From the NCBI GenBank assembly GCA_905116865.2, contig CAJHNH020001101.1, forward strand, positions 289,501-353,500: a DNA stretch of 64,000 nucleotides, read 5' to 3'. Of the stretch, positions 44,423 to 56,280 are shown in pieces (positions within the stretch are counted from its first letter, which is position 1; every line of letters starts with the position of its first letter). This DNA comes from Candidula unifasciata (lineage: Eukaryota > Mollusca > Gastropoda > Stylommatophora > Geomitridae). Below the pieces are notes generated by a model. The model worked only from the letters and a program-made list of their open reading frames with translations, made no database searches and was not told the origin of the DNA. The position numbers and the translations under genes are program-made.

Positions 44423-44845
44423 CAGAGCTCCAATCAAACATAGTTTAGAGGATCAAGTCTGTGTGTGTATTATAATACATGTGTTATATGGCTGTGTCAT
44501 TAATTGGTGTGTGAAGGGATCCACATAAGAAGCCAAATATGACTGATCTTCAGGCCCAAGTGGTTTAAAAAAAAAAAAAAATTTTTTAGGCCTAAGTGTC
44601 TTTGATCTTAAGGCCTAAGTTATTTTGATCTCCAGGCTATTGTATTGTATCTTTGATTTCCAGGCATAAATGTCTTAGATGTTTAGCCTAAGGGGCTTTG
44701 ATCTTCAGGCATAAATGTCTTTGACGTTTGGCCTAATGGCTTTGATCTTCAGGCATAAATGTCCTTGATCTCCAGGCCTAAGTTTAGTTTATCTAGTACT
44801 GCTGAATAATTTATGAGTGAAAGATCAGGTGAATTTGTGAATTGT

Positions 44846-45170
44846 GGGACTGCTTGTTTGTCTGGATAGCACAGTATTTATCACACGAGTATCTGTCCTA
44901 GTTATCATCATCATCATCATGTAGGACCGTCACAGTGTTGCCTGCAAGCAGAAGTGGAAATGCTTGTTTGTTTGGACATCACAGTATTTATCACACGAGT
45001 ACCTATTATCATCATAATCAGTTGTAGGACCGTCACGGTGTTGCCTGCAAGCAGAAGTGGAAATGCTTGTTTGTTTGGACATCACAGTATTTATCGCAAG
45101 AGTACCTGTCCTAGTTATCATCATCATCATCATCATCATCATCATCTAGCAGGACGTTCACGATGTTGCT
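44846..45170. repeat. three ~105-115-bp tandem units with (CAT)n
   Basis: GCTTGTTTGT(T/C)TGGA(C/T)A, CACAGTATTTATC and GTTGCCTGCAAGCAGAAG recur three times. The (ATC)n part expands in the last unit. Lies in the likely 3' UTR. Confidence 0.88.
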
Positions 45171-45227
45171 TGCAAGAAAGACTCAGTTCTGTCCATTACC
45201 CCCATGTTGTCTTTGTTTTGAGTGTGG

Positions 45228-45305
45228 CTCTGTGGCTTAGAGGTCGGCAAATGTGATTCAGAATTTCATGATTCTCAATTCTAGCTTTCCCAGTTGTATG
45301 AGAGT
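45228..45305 (+). repeat. tRNA-like SINE head, family G
   Basis: GGCTCTGTGGCTTAGAGGTC is an A-box-like start, and TTCATGATTCTCAATTC a weak B-box region. A fragment only. Confidence 0.45.
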
Positions 45306-45573
45306 TCCACTGTAGAAGATGACTTTGGTACACTGGAGCCAACCTTCGTTATGGAGATGACACTATATTATTTTTTGTGTGCATGTGTGTTCATATCTTG
45401 TAAATTTAGCTTTGGCTGCGGCCTACCCAACATGCACTATTTACCTCTGAATTGCCAAGGAATTTCTTATATTCTGAGATCACAGACCCTCAAAATCTCT
45501 TGCCCTTATCCGAACAGGTTAGACGGTTAATTTGCTAGCCAAGAATGTATGGTGTATACAATTTATTGCTTTA

Positions 45574-45579
45574 AATAAA
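45574..45579 (+). promoter_or_regulatory. candidate polyadenylation signal AATAAA
   Basis: Canonical hexamer about 1.15 kb after the NPC1 stop. No transcript evidence is available. Nearer variant hexamers were not examined exhaustively. Confidence 0.3.
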
Positions 45580-45769
45580 AAAATTACACTACCCACCCTA
45601 TGAACCGAACTAAGCCTACATGAGTCAGGCGAATGCCATAACTTCCACTCCACCGTACTCTTGTAAAAGCTTGTAACTTTTTAACGACCCTATTAATGAA
45701 TATTCAAGATACTGACATATTCTGAAGATAAGTTCCCCAGTTGAGGAGGGGTGTTGCACAATCTGTTAG

Positions 45770-45915
45770 GCCAAAAGGCCTAGAGGCCGCCTTTACTTCA
45801 GATCTAATTTCCTCAAACCCATTTAAGGCTGAATAGACCACAGGGCCCAGTTTAAATTACCAAAGTCGACCTCAGAGTTGTTTCTAACCCATGACCTGTG
45901 AGAATCAGTTGATTG
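45770..45915 (-). repeat. SINE family A, diverged copy
   Basis: GGCCGCCTTTACTTCAGATC and CCCATTTAAGGCTGAATAGA correspond to the body of family A. The end has CCATGACCTGTGAG near a decayed head. Confidence 0.5.
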
Positions 45916-46115
45916 GTTGGTTTGTTCCCCCATCCCCTGTTGCCAGCTAAAGGTTTACCATACAGTCCTGAGATTAAATAATTTCAGTTGGGATGGCAGA
46001 CCAGCTAGGCCGATCCCACATACCTTGTTTAGCCTCCAGAGAGGTTATAATTAGGGCACCCTTAATGGCTGCACCAGTCTGTAAGTCATCTGCAGCCCTA
46101 TGCAGGTAAGGACAA

Positions 46116-46292
<177 letters not shown>

Positions 46293-46319
46293 GCATATAT
46301 ATATTGTAGAAGCAAACAC

Positions 46320-46735
46320 TTTTATCTTCATCATCATCATCATTTCTCTTTATGCCTTGGGGCACATGAGGCTTCAGAGAGGACTTTCCATGCTTTCCTG
46401 TCCTGTGCTAACTTAAATGCAGTTTTCCTTGTCAGAGATGCCGCACTCAAGTCACTTTCCATTGTTCGTCTCCATGTTGTTTTTGGGTGCCCCTTCTCTC
46501 TCTTTCCCTTTGGTATCCATGTGAGAGCTGTTTTGGCAGTGATATCAGGATACATTTGCATAATGTCCCATGGTCTTGAGACAGAGTCCCTCTGTCAGCA
46601 TGTAGGAGGGACAGAGGAAGACTTACAATCACGTCTGCACAAAGCTACTGCTGCTTTTAGAAGGATGAGGCTAATCTGGAGTCCAACTGTTATTATGCTC
46701 CCTACAAAACAACATGACAAGAATAATGGCATTTG
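46320..46735. pseudogene. LINE 3' end with 5' inversion
   Basis: Minus strand 46325-46575 reads KREKGHPKTTWRRTMESDL then [17 protein letters not shown], with a (CAT)n tail on the plus strand at 46328. Plus strand 46600-46710 reads EEDLQSRLHKATAAFRRMRL then IWSPTVI, an earlier part of the same protein in opposite orientation. This is the layout produced by twin priming. Confidence 0.75.
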
Positions 46736-46959
46736 AGGTATCTATTGGTATATCTCATGTATATGAGTGTTTTTCGTCAGCTGTACAAGTTTCTCATCAT
46801 TTGTGCCAATTTTTCTTCAACTGTACCAATATTTCATCATTTGTGTCAGATCAACTGTACCAGTGTTCCATCATTTGTGCCAGTTATTTATCAGTCCTGC
46901 TAGATTTTCATCAGTGTTTCAGTAACAGTATTTCCGTACCTATGTTAACTCATCTGTGC

Positions 46960-48830
46960 TGATGTTTCATCAGCTGTACCAGTGTTTCATCAGCTGTACC
47001 AGTGTTTCATCAGCTGTACCAGTGTTTTATCAGCTGTACCAGTGTATTATCAGCTGTACCATTGTTTCATCAGCTGTACCAGTGTTTCATCAGCTGTACC
47101 AGTGTTTCATCAGCTGTACCAGTGTTTCATCAGCTGTACCAGTGTTTCATCAGCTGTGCCAGTGTTTCATCAGCTGTGCCAGTGTTTCATCAGCTGTACC
47201 AGTGTTTCATCAGCTGTGCCAGTGTTTCATCAGCTGTGCCAGTGTTTCATCAGTTGTACCAGTATTTCATCAGCTGTGCCAGTGTTTCATCAGCTGTACC
47301 AGTGTTACATCAGCTGTGCCAGTGTTTCATCAGCTGTGCCAGTGTTTCATCAGCTGTACCAGTATTTCATCAGCTGTGCCAGTGTTTCATCAGCTGTACC
47401 AGTGTTTCATCAGCTGTGCCAGTGTTTCATCAGCTGTGCCAGTGTTTCATCAGCTGTGCCAGTGTTTCATCAGCTGTACCAGTGTTTCATCAACTGTGCC
47501 AGTGTTTCATCAGCTGTGCCAGTGTTTCATCAGCTGTACCAGTGTTTCATCAGCTGTGCCAGTGTTTCATCAGCTGTACCAGTATTTCATCAGCTGTGCC
47601 AGTGTTTCATCAGCTGTACCAGTGTTTCATCAGCTGTACCAGTGTTTCATCAGCTGTACCAGTGTTTCGTCAGCTGTGCCAGTGTTTCATCAGCTGTCCC
47701 AGTGTTTCATCAGCTGTGCCAGTGTTTCATCAGCTGTGCCAGTGTTTCATTAGCTGTACCAGTATTTCGTCAGCTGTGCCAGTGTTTCGTCAGCTGTACC
47801 AGTGTTTCATCAGCTGTACCAGTGTTTCATCAGCTGTACCAGTGTTTGTTTTATCAGCTGTACCAGTGTTTCATCAGCTGTATCAGTGTTTCATCAGCTG
47901 TGCCAGTGTTTCATCAGCTATGCCAGTGTTTCCTCAGCTGTACCAGTGTTTCGTCAGCTGTGCCAGTGTTTCATCAGCTGTGCCAGTGTTTCATCAGCTG
48001 TGCCAGTGTTTCATCAGCTGTGCCAGTTTTTCTTCAGCTGTGCCAGTTTTTCTTCAGCTGTACCAGTGTTTCATCAGCTCTACCAGTGTTTCGTCAGCTG
48101 TACCAGTGTTTCATCAGCTGTGCCAGTGTTTCATCAGCTGTGCCAGTGTTTCATCAGCTGTGCCAGTATTTCGTCAGCTGTGCCAGTGTTTCATCAGCTG
48201 TACCAGTGTTTCATCAGCTATGCCAGTGTTTCATCAGCTGTACCAGTGTTTCATCAGCTGTACCAGTGTTTGTTTTATCAGCTGTACCAGTGTTTCATCA
48301 GCTATATCAGTGTTTCATCAGCTGTGCCAGTGTTTCATCAGCTGTGCCAGTGTTTCATCAGCTGTACCAGTGTTTGTTTTATCAGCTGTACCAGTGTTTC
48401 ATCAGCTGTATCAGTGTTTCATCAGCTGTGCCAGTGTTTCATCAGCTGTGCCAGTGTTTCCTCAGCTGTACCAGTGTTTCGTCAGCTGTGCCAGTGTTTC
48501 ATCAGCTGTGCCAGTGTTTCATCAGCTGTACCAGTGTTTCATCAACTCTGTCAGTATTTCATCAACTGTACCAGTGTTTGTTTTATCAGCTGTACCAGTG
48601 TTTCATCAGCTGTGCCAGTGTTTCATCAGCTGTGCCAGTATTTCATCAGCTGTACCAGTGTTTCATCAGCTGTGCCAGTGTTTCATCAGCTGTGCCAGTG
48701 TTTCATCAGCTGTACTAGTGTTTCATCGGCTCTGTCAGTATTTCATCAGCTGTACCAGTGTTTCATCAGCTGTACCAGTGTTTGTTTTATCAGCTGTACC
48801 AGTGTTTCATCAGCTCTACCGCAGTTTCAT
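46960..48830. repeat. 20-bp satellite-like array, ~93 copies
   Basis: The unit is TGTTTCATCAGCTGTACCAG with mainly A/G change at the ACC/GCC position. Insertions of TTTGTTTTATCAG recur several times, marking higher-order blocks. The unit has no stop in any plus frame and 20 is not a multiple of 3, so all three frames stay open and encode the same 20-residue cycle (QCFISCTSVSSAVPVFHQLY). Confidence 0.97.
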
Positions 48831-48849
48831 AAGTTGCACCTATTTTTCA

Positions 48850-49845
48850 CGAATATTTGTTTTATAAGGTTTGAAATTTATCTGACAGTGTGAAGTTTTG
48901 ATGGCAGAATAACGAGATCAGTTTTATGAGCGAATGAGGTTAAGTGGACTGAGTGATTGAATGAAAAAGAGAATGAATCTGATGATTTTAGAATAAATAG
49001 GGTCAGTGAATGAGATTGAAGGAATCATTTAGTGTGATGTTGTTCTCTCAGTGTGCTCTGGTTGTTTCCTAGGGGATTGTACTGTGGCTGACACACATGA
49101 TGAATTGACATACACAGATGTTATTGAGGAGACACAATCACAGTTTATATCTTGATTACTCATAGAAGACATTCCGGTCCAGTCATCTTCAGCTACTCTC
49201 TAGCTTGTCCAAATATTCAACAGGTAACAGTGACAAAGTTTCTCACCGCTGGTCACAATCATGCCCGTTCGCTCCCTTTGCAATCTTCACGTCTCAATTG
49301 TGCCACTTGTATAGGTCTCAAACAAGCATCTCCGGGTCTGGCTGTTCAGCTCCACCAACAGGTTAGTTGTCGACTTGACTGGATTCTGGCTGGGCGGTCA
49401 TCTTGTCAAATTCAATCTTCTCCACACTGCTCAGTTATACACTGTCGCATTCACACAAAACACAGCCTCTCACTCTGGCTGCGAATCACATACTAACTAA
49501 ATAGAACTTGGTCTAACCTTATGACTTTCGTTTTGGGTTTCACGTGCTGGTTTGAACCCTGCTTGTATGTCTCGTGTTTCTACGAGTGTTTGCATTCTCA
49601 TGTATTTCTCTCTTATCATAAGGTTTACTCCCATGTTATTGTTTAGAGAATTCCCGTGGGAAAATACCAACATGACATTTAGTATATTGTATGAGTAAGA
49701 GATGGAATACATGAAACAGAGTAGATAAATTAGACGTAGACAGCCAGTGTTTTGAGAAGGAAAGAACTTGAGAACTTGGTAACAACAGACAAGACTGATG
49801 AAAAGAGAGTAAGGGAGAGGCATAGAAAAACAAATACTTGGATGC
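48850..49845. other. intergenic, nothing recognised
   Basis: Short open frames on both strands without family resemblance. No repeat family was recognised before the poly-G tract. Confidence 0.5.
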
Positions 49846-49853
49846 CTTAGCCA

Positions 49854-49921
49854 GGGGGGGGGGGGGGGGGGGTGGGGGGGGGGGGGGGGGGGGGTGGGGG
49901 GGGGGGGGGGGGGGGGGGGGG
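49854..49921. repeat. poly-G tract, ~68 nt
   Basis: Almost pure G, with two T interruptions. Confidence 0.9.
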
Positions 49922-50149
49922 CCAGAAACAGTGACCTGATCTATGATTTTTAAAATGGCACCTACACTTATCAACACAGCACATGATGATGATGATCTGA
50001 ATAAGAGAGGAGAAAAATGAGTGAGAGGATGAGTAAAAATAGGTGTATTTAGACGTGTGAATAACACTATGCTTTGAATTTCAAACATGGACACTGTCTT
50101 CAGCAGACAGAAGGAAAATAGTCATGACAAAAATGAAATGTTTACGTAC

Positions 50150-50465
50150 TATACTAGGTGTAACGAGGAAAGATCGACTTCGGAACGATGATTTCAGGAG
50201 GAGAGTCGGCACAGAACCTATACTGAACTTTTATGGGTAGACAACAGATCAAATGGTTTGGCCATGTAACAAGATTGGCGTTAGACCAGGCACCGCACAG
50301 AGCAATGTTATACAGATACAAGGGTAACAGAGCCAGAGATTGACCACACAAAATATGGACTGCAGAAATATTATAGACACTGGAAAGTACTTTATACCAA
50401 GTGAACAGAAGGGCCTGTTCCAAAGATCTCTTTCTGCCCTGACACCACGAGGCATTACGGGAGTA
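50150..50465 (+). pseudogene. LINE 3' fragment
   Basis: Broken plus frames read RKDRLRNDDFRRRVGTEPIL then GQQIKWFGHVTRLALDQAPH and RAMLYRYKGNRARD, the typical C-terminal segment of RTE-like LINE proteins. The end matches 38710-39010 in inverse orientation. Confidence 0.8.
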
Positions 50466-50489
50466 GAGGAAAGATAAAGAAGAAGTATA

Positions 50490-50510
50490 AGAGAGAGAGA
50501 GAGAGAGAGA
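50490..50510. repeat. (GA)n microsatellite
   Basis: GAGAGA run of about 20 nt next to the LINE fragment. Confidence 0.85.
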
Positions 50511-50696
50511 TGTCAGTGAGTGGGTTTGCACTCGCGTAAGTACGCATGTGTGTACATGCATGTGTGCTTGAGCCTAAGAGAGAACATTTAAGTGGAACTT
50601 GTTAGTTTATGAAAAAAAATGACAGAAAATCCTTGAGTGAGTGTGACTGTGGAAAGGACAGGACAAGTAGTTTTAACATATATGAGAGAAAGAAAG

Positions 50697-50720
50697 GGGG
50701 GGGGGGGGGGGGGGGGGGGG
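50697..50720. repeat. poly-G tract
   Basis: About 24 G. Confidence 0.9.
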
Positions 50721-50940
50721 AAAGGTGAATGAGGGTGAGTATAACTGTGTGAGAGAGAATCTTGAAAGCTCTGTTATTTCTTCATTTGATAGGAAGGGTG
50801 TTGCTGTCACATAATGTTGCGCGATGCTGACGCATTGAAAAATGTTTTCATTAAAACAACAGAGGTCAAAATTGCCTTCAAAATTATGGGCAACGTGAGA
50901 AACAAACAAACAAAGTGACAACGTGCTTTTGTATGTAGTA

Positions 50941-51739
50941 CAGTGGTGGTCAAAGGTTTAAGACCACCTTGTTAATAATTATTTCCACAGTTATAGAGTT
51001 GGAGCTGCCATAGTGTAGTGGCTAGACACTTAACAGCAAATTGGAATGTCATGGTTTCAGGTCCTGGTGAAGCCGGACTTTAAAAAAAAAAAACCTTGGT
51101 CGAAAGAGCCTTAAATAGTTACCAGGTGCAGTCCTGGGAAGTAAAGGTGGCCGGCATGATGTTGACCACGTCATCCATCGAGTACCGATTAATCTATAAA
51201 ATATAGGTCTAACCCTGTATGCCTCAAGGCCTGGTACTTTTTTATGTGCTATTTTATGGCACAATGATGGTTGCAACGATAGCTTTTAGTGGGCTGTAAA
51301 ATAACAGTGAATGCAATACTTCCATATCACATTGAGAGTTGAGTTGTTTTAATTCAAGAACCAACATCACAGCACTCAGGGCATTCCCATAAGCGTTCTG
51401 TCACCATCTTCAGCAGCTAGTGCAGAGTTCTGATACTAATGGTGCCAGTAGCATTCTGTTGAAATGTCCGTCTAGCCTGTCCTCTGAGCCCTGAGCATCT
51501 GCCAGAACCCCTCGTCACTCCCCGCTGCATCAATCTCACCAGACTGGTGATCCATCTGCTCCTCCAAACTGTAAGCTCTCCCACAAGGCACTAACCATGT
51601 CTGCCTTATGCATCAGTATTCCACCAAGTTGTACAGAGCCAGCCAGGTCTGTCCGCCTGTTAATTTCCCTACACACCGGCGTTTAGTAGAGAAAATATAT
51701 TTATTTACTAGGTGGTCTTAAATTTTTTGGCCACCACTG
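50941..51739. mobile_element. Tc1-like MITE with nested SINE
   Basis: The left end CAGTGGTGGTCAAAGGTTTA then AGACCACC, and the right end (reverse complement) CAGTGGTGGCCAAAAAATTT then AAGACCACC, are inverted repeats of about 28 bp typical of Tc1 elements. TA target dinucleotides sit at 50939-50940 and 51740-51741. No transposase was recognised. A family-A SINE (51003-51245) lies inside. Confidence 0.88.
51003..51245 (+). repeat. tRNA-derived SINE, family A
   Basis: Head GCCATAGTGTAGTGGCTAGA with a clear A box, TTTCAGGTCCTGGTG near the B-box position, an A run, then the body with CAGTCCTGGGAAGTAAAGGT. Confidence 0.85.
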
Positions 51740-52419
51740 TATTTGAGACATGGTGACCGGTGAGGTTGCGGGACTTGTGATACGAATGTGGTATAATTCA
51801 AGACTTCTTATTGTGACACTGAGTACAAAAACAACAAATTGTCAATAAAAATGTTGAATTATGCTGTTAATTGTTCCAACTTTCATGTTGATACAATAAA
51901 TATTTCACTTTGGCAAATGTGGAGTTTAAAAATTACTAGACTTTATGTAAAAATGTCTTCCTGTCTTCTGCGTTGGCTCTCAAAAAGGTAATTGGCTCGT
52001 TTTGTTGCGGTTTTACGGTATCTGCACTTTTCAGCCCAACACATTTGATAGTCCAATTTTATAGAATGCTTGTTAGAGTGAGCATCTTGTGCTTGAGCAT
52101 TGCTGACATGCTTAAACTCTGTGATACACGATTCCATTCCAGCTGTGGGCATTTTGACAGCAGACTGCCTTTTATTGATTTTAACAGTAGTATCAAGAGC
52201 CGGTCTCTCAGAAGCAGTGGCAAACATCTGAAAAGTGAATCAGAAACGGCAAAAATTGCTGGGGTTGGTTCTGCAACATCCTGTGAAGCAGGCCTGACAA
52301 ACTGAGGGTCCCCTCGAGGGCAACATGGGTCACATTTGTCTTGTCTTGAAGGCCACACTCAACAACTAACTGAAGTCATTCAATAAAAACAATTACTTGA
52401 AAAGTGCTGCATGTACGAC

Positions 52420-54230
52420 AGGCCTGCTGTAACAGACCCGCAGTTAACTGGGTTGGGAGCAGTGGATCTGTTCTCCACCAACACCTCCTTCCCTTTCCAT
52501 GAGAGCAACTGCTATGGTTCTAGTCTCTGTCATCCTGTTGTGCCTGCTGGATTAAATCCTCAGCCTTGGCCATCTAAGAGCTGCCTTTTTTGAGAAACGT
52601 TCTTTTTGTGTTGTGTATAGCTTTGTGCAGTGGGTGGTCAACGTCTGCCAATACCCTCATGTACCCCTCGACCTGTGCCACTTTGTATCTGCTAGTCATC
52701 GTCAGCAAACCCAGGACATAACGCTTGAGCTGTCTTTTATGCAGCCGAGTATGAGTCTCATGGCCTCATTTTGTACTCAGTCCAGTCTTTCTAGCTGGGT
52801 TTTGCTGACAGTGAGGAGGCCAAGACCATAGTCAATGATGCTTAATACAAGCCCTTGATAGAGAAGGAAAAGTAGGCGTTCAATATCAGCTGCTGATGCC
52901 ACCTTGAGTGCTGTCACCTTTCCTGGCTCTAAGTATGATGATGTATACGTGGCATTTGTATGCCAAGCATCTGTCAAATGTCATGCCCAGGTATTTCATG
53001 GCGTACGTTCTCTCTGTGTCCATACCACATATGCTTACGACTGGTGTTGGTGTACTGACGATGTGGGTATTCAGAGATAACTATGTTAAGGAGGCTTTAG
53101 ATGGGTTCACCTGAGCTCTTGATTCCTGGCACCACTCACTAAGTCTGTCTAGTTCTTGTTGTAGGGTGGTTGTAATTTCCTGCCTGTTTTTACCTCGACG
53201 GTAAACAAGGATATCATCTACATACAACACTGTTCTGCCTAGGCCTACGCTTTGTGCACTCGTGACTCCTACTGTGTACACATTGAAGAGCACAGGCGAC
53301 AATGGTGATTAATGGGGCAAACCCATTAGGACGCATTGAGGTTTGGATGCCCAGTTACTACATCGAAGCGACACTGTTCTTTCGAATAGCGCTGCTGCGA
53401 TCCATTTGACCAATTTTGTTTCTATCTGCATATCCAACAGCATGTTGTATAGGACGCTGTTGTACGCATCTTCTAAGTTAATTGCGGCTGCATCCGTTTC
53501 CATACCTGCCTCCAATGTTTGGGCCAACGTTCTGGTCACGATTTTTTCCATGAGTTCTCCCAATAGCGTTCTGGAGTGTGATGATTATGTAGCCATTGTT
53601 TTTGGTTTTTTTGTTCCCTAGCTTAGGAACCGGTCTGAGGTAGCTGTGGAGCCAGTCATCAGGGATAATGCCAGTTTTCATGGTGTTGTTTAATATTATG
53701 GATAGTTGATCTATATCTGTCTCCTCGAGGCTTTTGAAGTCGCTGTATCTAATGTCATCAGGCCCTTGAGCTGTGTCTGGACAGCTCTTCAGTGTTGTTG
53801 ATGCAATCAGTTGGGATGTAAACTGTTTCATCGTCTTCCTCCATTTCAACCATGGGGATATCCTGTAATCTCTCTTTCATCTGCTGCCTCTCTTCCCTAT
53901 CTGTCTTTTCTGTCTGCAGGAGGAATCTATGCAGGATAGCCTCGCCTTTGTCTTCATCCGACTGTAACACCACCCCGTTGTCCACCTTTAGCTCGGGCAT
54001 AACAGAGCTTTGTTTGCCTCCATTAATCTTTTGTTGGAGCCGCCAGAATTTTCTGAGAGGTTTTTCGTAACCTATTTCTTGGCAAAAAAGTTCCCACATT
54101 GTGTGCTTAGACTCCTTTGCAAGTTGTTTAAAATGTTGAGTGAGTCTTGTCTTTTTTGTGTGTTTAATGTCTTGTTTCTGAGCCTCAGAAAATTGTGAAG
54201 ACTTTCTGCGCCTGGCCAGTGTAGACAGGA
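52420..54230 (-). pseudogene. LINE reverse-transcriptase remnant (YVDD)
   Basis: Minus-strand frames from high to low coordinate read RLTQHFKQLAKESKHTMWEL and KPLRKFWRLQQKINGG, then DTAQGPDDIRYSDFKSL and INLEDAYNSVLYNMLLDM. Next come SPVLFNVYTV with RTVLYVDDILVY, the RT catalytic box, and LVLSIIDYGLGLL. This is the order of a Jockey/I-like non-LTR element without its endonuclease. Stops and frameshifts interrupt it at about 53830, 53310 and 53080. Confidence 0.88.
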
Positions 54231-54239
54231 TTGACATTT

Positions 54240-54430
54240 CTTTCGAAGTCGTAGGGGATCTGACAGAGACGAGGAACCAAGTCTGCACACCAGTAAGCCT
54301 GCTCTGTAAGTGTTCATGCACACACAAAAAAAACACCCTCAAGTACTTGAGAAATATTAAAGACCAGAAGTGGAGAAACGAACAGGTGTTCGCCCTTGAG
54401 GTTATAGTCAGCAAACGTGAAGAAGAAGAT
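54240..54430 (+). repeat. dispersed repeat family C, partial
   Basis: GACGAGGAACCAAGTCTGCA, then AGTGTTCATGCACACAC and GAAGTGGAGAAACGAACAGG, with a GAAGAAGAAG tail. It abuts the 5' side of the LINE remnant. Confidence 0.55.
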
Positions 54431-54444
54431 TGTAATAGTGTTTT

Positions 54445-54700
54445 CAGCTCATCATCATGTGCCCTGCCAACTGGCGTAGGCGCTCATGCATCTCCACAGA
54501 TCACGATCCCTGGTTGCCTAGAAAAGCTGTCTTGATGATTACCCCCCCCCCCCCCCCCCCCCTCCCCATGTCATTGTTTCAGCCCATCCAGCATCACCTC
54601 TCTTGGTCTACCCCCTTTTCCACTGATCTTTCCTGTTGTCACAATGTTCTCCAGTGTCTTTCTTCTCATTACGTGGCCAAAGCTGCCTCTTGATATTCAG
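54445..54700 (-). pseudogene. LINE 3' end with (ATG)n tail
   Basis: CATCATCATGTGCCCTGCCA and GGCGTAGGCGCTCATGCATC match 28546-28620. The minus strand gives the same Lys/Arg-rich C-terminal region. A poly-C run at 54541-54562 interrupts it. Confidence 0.65.
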
Positions 54701-54844
54701 ACTGAATATCGTAATTTTTTTCCATTTCAATTTTGAAATGTCAATGGCTGGTCCTCCCTTTAGGTCATTTAAACATGAGATAAAGTCACAGGAATTGATT
54801 GACACTCGTAGAAGTCAACAAAGTAAACAGATCACATGACAAAT

Positions 54845-55075
54845 CATCATCATGTTCTCTGCCGAGGCTGTCATGTTTCACCATTTCACACGATCATTAG
54901 AATCACAGATCAGATCAGTGTTCTTGTCTTACGCATCCATCTGGCTAGGCATTCCGTTTGTTTATCTCCCTGTCTTCCCCTTGCTCTTTTCCCATCAATC
55001 TAGCCAGTCATTACCAGTTGTTGAGTCTATTCCTTCTCCTGACTAGTCCGAAAAACAATGACAGTCTTCGTCTAA
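54845..55075 (-). pseudogene. LINE 3' scrap
   Basis: It starts at a CATCATCATG tail like the other LINE ends. Coding resemblance is weak and stops are frequent. Confidence 0.4.
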
Positions 55076-55429
55076 TTTCTCAACTCAGTTTATGGTTTTC
55101 ATTTGTCTTAAGGCGGACTGCCTCGTTTGTTTTTATACAAGATTTGCATGCCGATTTCACCCCTTTTCAAATCTAATTAACTCCTTTGCAAGTCAAATTC
55201 ATCCATCTGAAAATCAATTTCACCTTGTATGTGTGTACGTGCGTGCGCACATGACATTAAGAAAGAGAGAGAGAGAGATAAGCTTCATCCTTTTGCAGAT
55301 CTTTCTTGATCTAATGTATTAATAATTAAATCTAATAATAAAAGTTACTGTTAGAGCCAAGGCATTTTTCTGGTGGTATTGAATGGTATCCAGTACCGTC
55401 ACCTTTCCTGAGACACGTTTTCTTCTGCC

Positions 55430-55600
55430 TTTCTAGCCCCCAATGGAGCAGAGGCCCTCAACCAACTCACGCCAAGTAGTTCTATCCTTTGCTATCGCAT
55501 GCAGCTCTCCCTGTGTCCTCCTCCATCTTTCTAGCTTCATTCTCCAGCTCCCTTCTTCTTGTGTTTTTTGGCCATCCTTTGTACCTATGCCTCTGCTGAA
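55430..55600 (-). pseudogene. LINE 3' scrap
   Basis: AGCCCCCAATGGAGCAGAGG and CAACTCACGCCAAGTAGTTC match 38090-38260. Confidence 0.45.
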
Positions 55601-56029
55601 TAACGAGGGTCTATATCACAGTGTAGGGCTATACAGCTGGGAGCCAATGGAACAAAGTGTCTATTATAGTAAAGCTAAAAAAAAAACGTCTCTTCAACGG
55701 AATTGCTGCTTAGATTATTTAGTAAAGTCTGGGAGACCAAAGAAATACAGTGATATTCTGTCTTAACCCAGGAGACAGAGCACCTGTGAGAACATCCTGT
55801 GCAGTGAATTTTATCTTTAAAAGAAAAAAAAATTACAGCATCATATGCAGGATATTTCAGCCAATGCCAGCCCCCAAAAAGGGGGTTGAATTTGATTTTG
55901 AATCATAAAAGGGTGAGTTTGTTTCACAAAAGGGTGAAAATTATTTGTTTGATTTGCAAAGGGGTAATTAATTTGTCTTGCCAGTCCTGTATCATCCAAT
56001 GATTTTCATTGCATTTATCACATAAGTAA

Positions 56030-56280
56030 AGTAAAGGACCCTTTTCCACACCTTTGGGCGTATAGGGCATATAGGGCTAGACCTATATTTTAGAGACCAA
56101 CGGCACAAGATAGGTGATGTGGTCAGCATCACGCCGGCCACCTCTACTTCCCGGGACTGCACACGGTACCCACTCAAGGCTTGGTCGACCTGGGAGCCAA
56201 GGTCATTTTTGAAGTTAAGTCCGGCTCCGCCAGTGAGCGAACCCGGCGCGTATCTAGCCACTCTGCCACGGCGACTCCCT
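56030..56280 (-). repeat. tRNA-derived SINE, family A
   Basis: Good full-length copy. The minus strand reads GCCGTGGCAGAGTGGCTAGA then GCGCCGGGTTCGCTCACTGG, so both A and B boxes are clear, and the body ends at GGGTCCTTTACTTT. Confidence 0.88.

Larger units (their letters stand above)
44423..45579 (+). other. probable NPC1 3' UTR
   Basis: No coding similarity follows the stop codon. An AATAAA hexamer sits at 45574-45579 and is the first clear candidate poly(A) signal I noticed. The stretch holds degenerate repeats of about 30 bp (44575-44790) and three copies of a 105-115-bp unit (44846-45170). The true transcript end is unknown. Confidence 0.35.

Noticed and set aside
46956..48893. Overlapping frames of 265, 363, 578 and 621 codons
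   Set aside because: They are by-products of the stop-free 20-bp repeat read in three frames, with identical peptide cycles, no start context and no family resemblance.
52420..54230. Possible host gene on the minus strand
   Set aside because: The motifs are those of a LINE reverse transcriptase, and the frame is broken several times.
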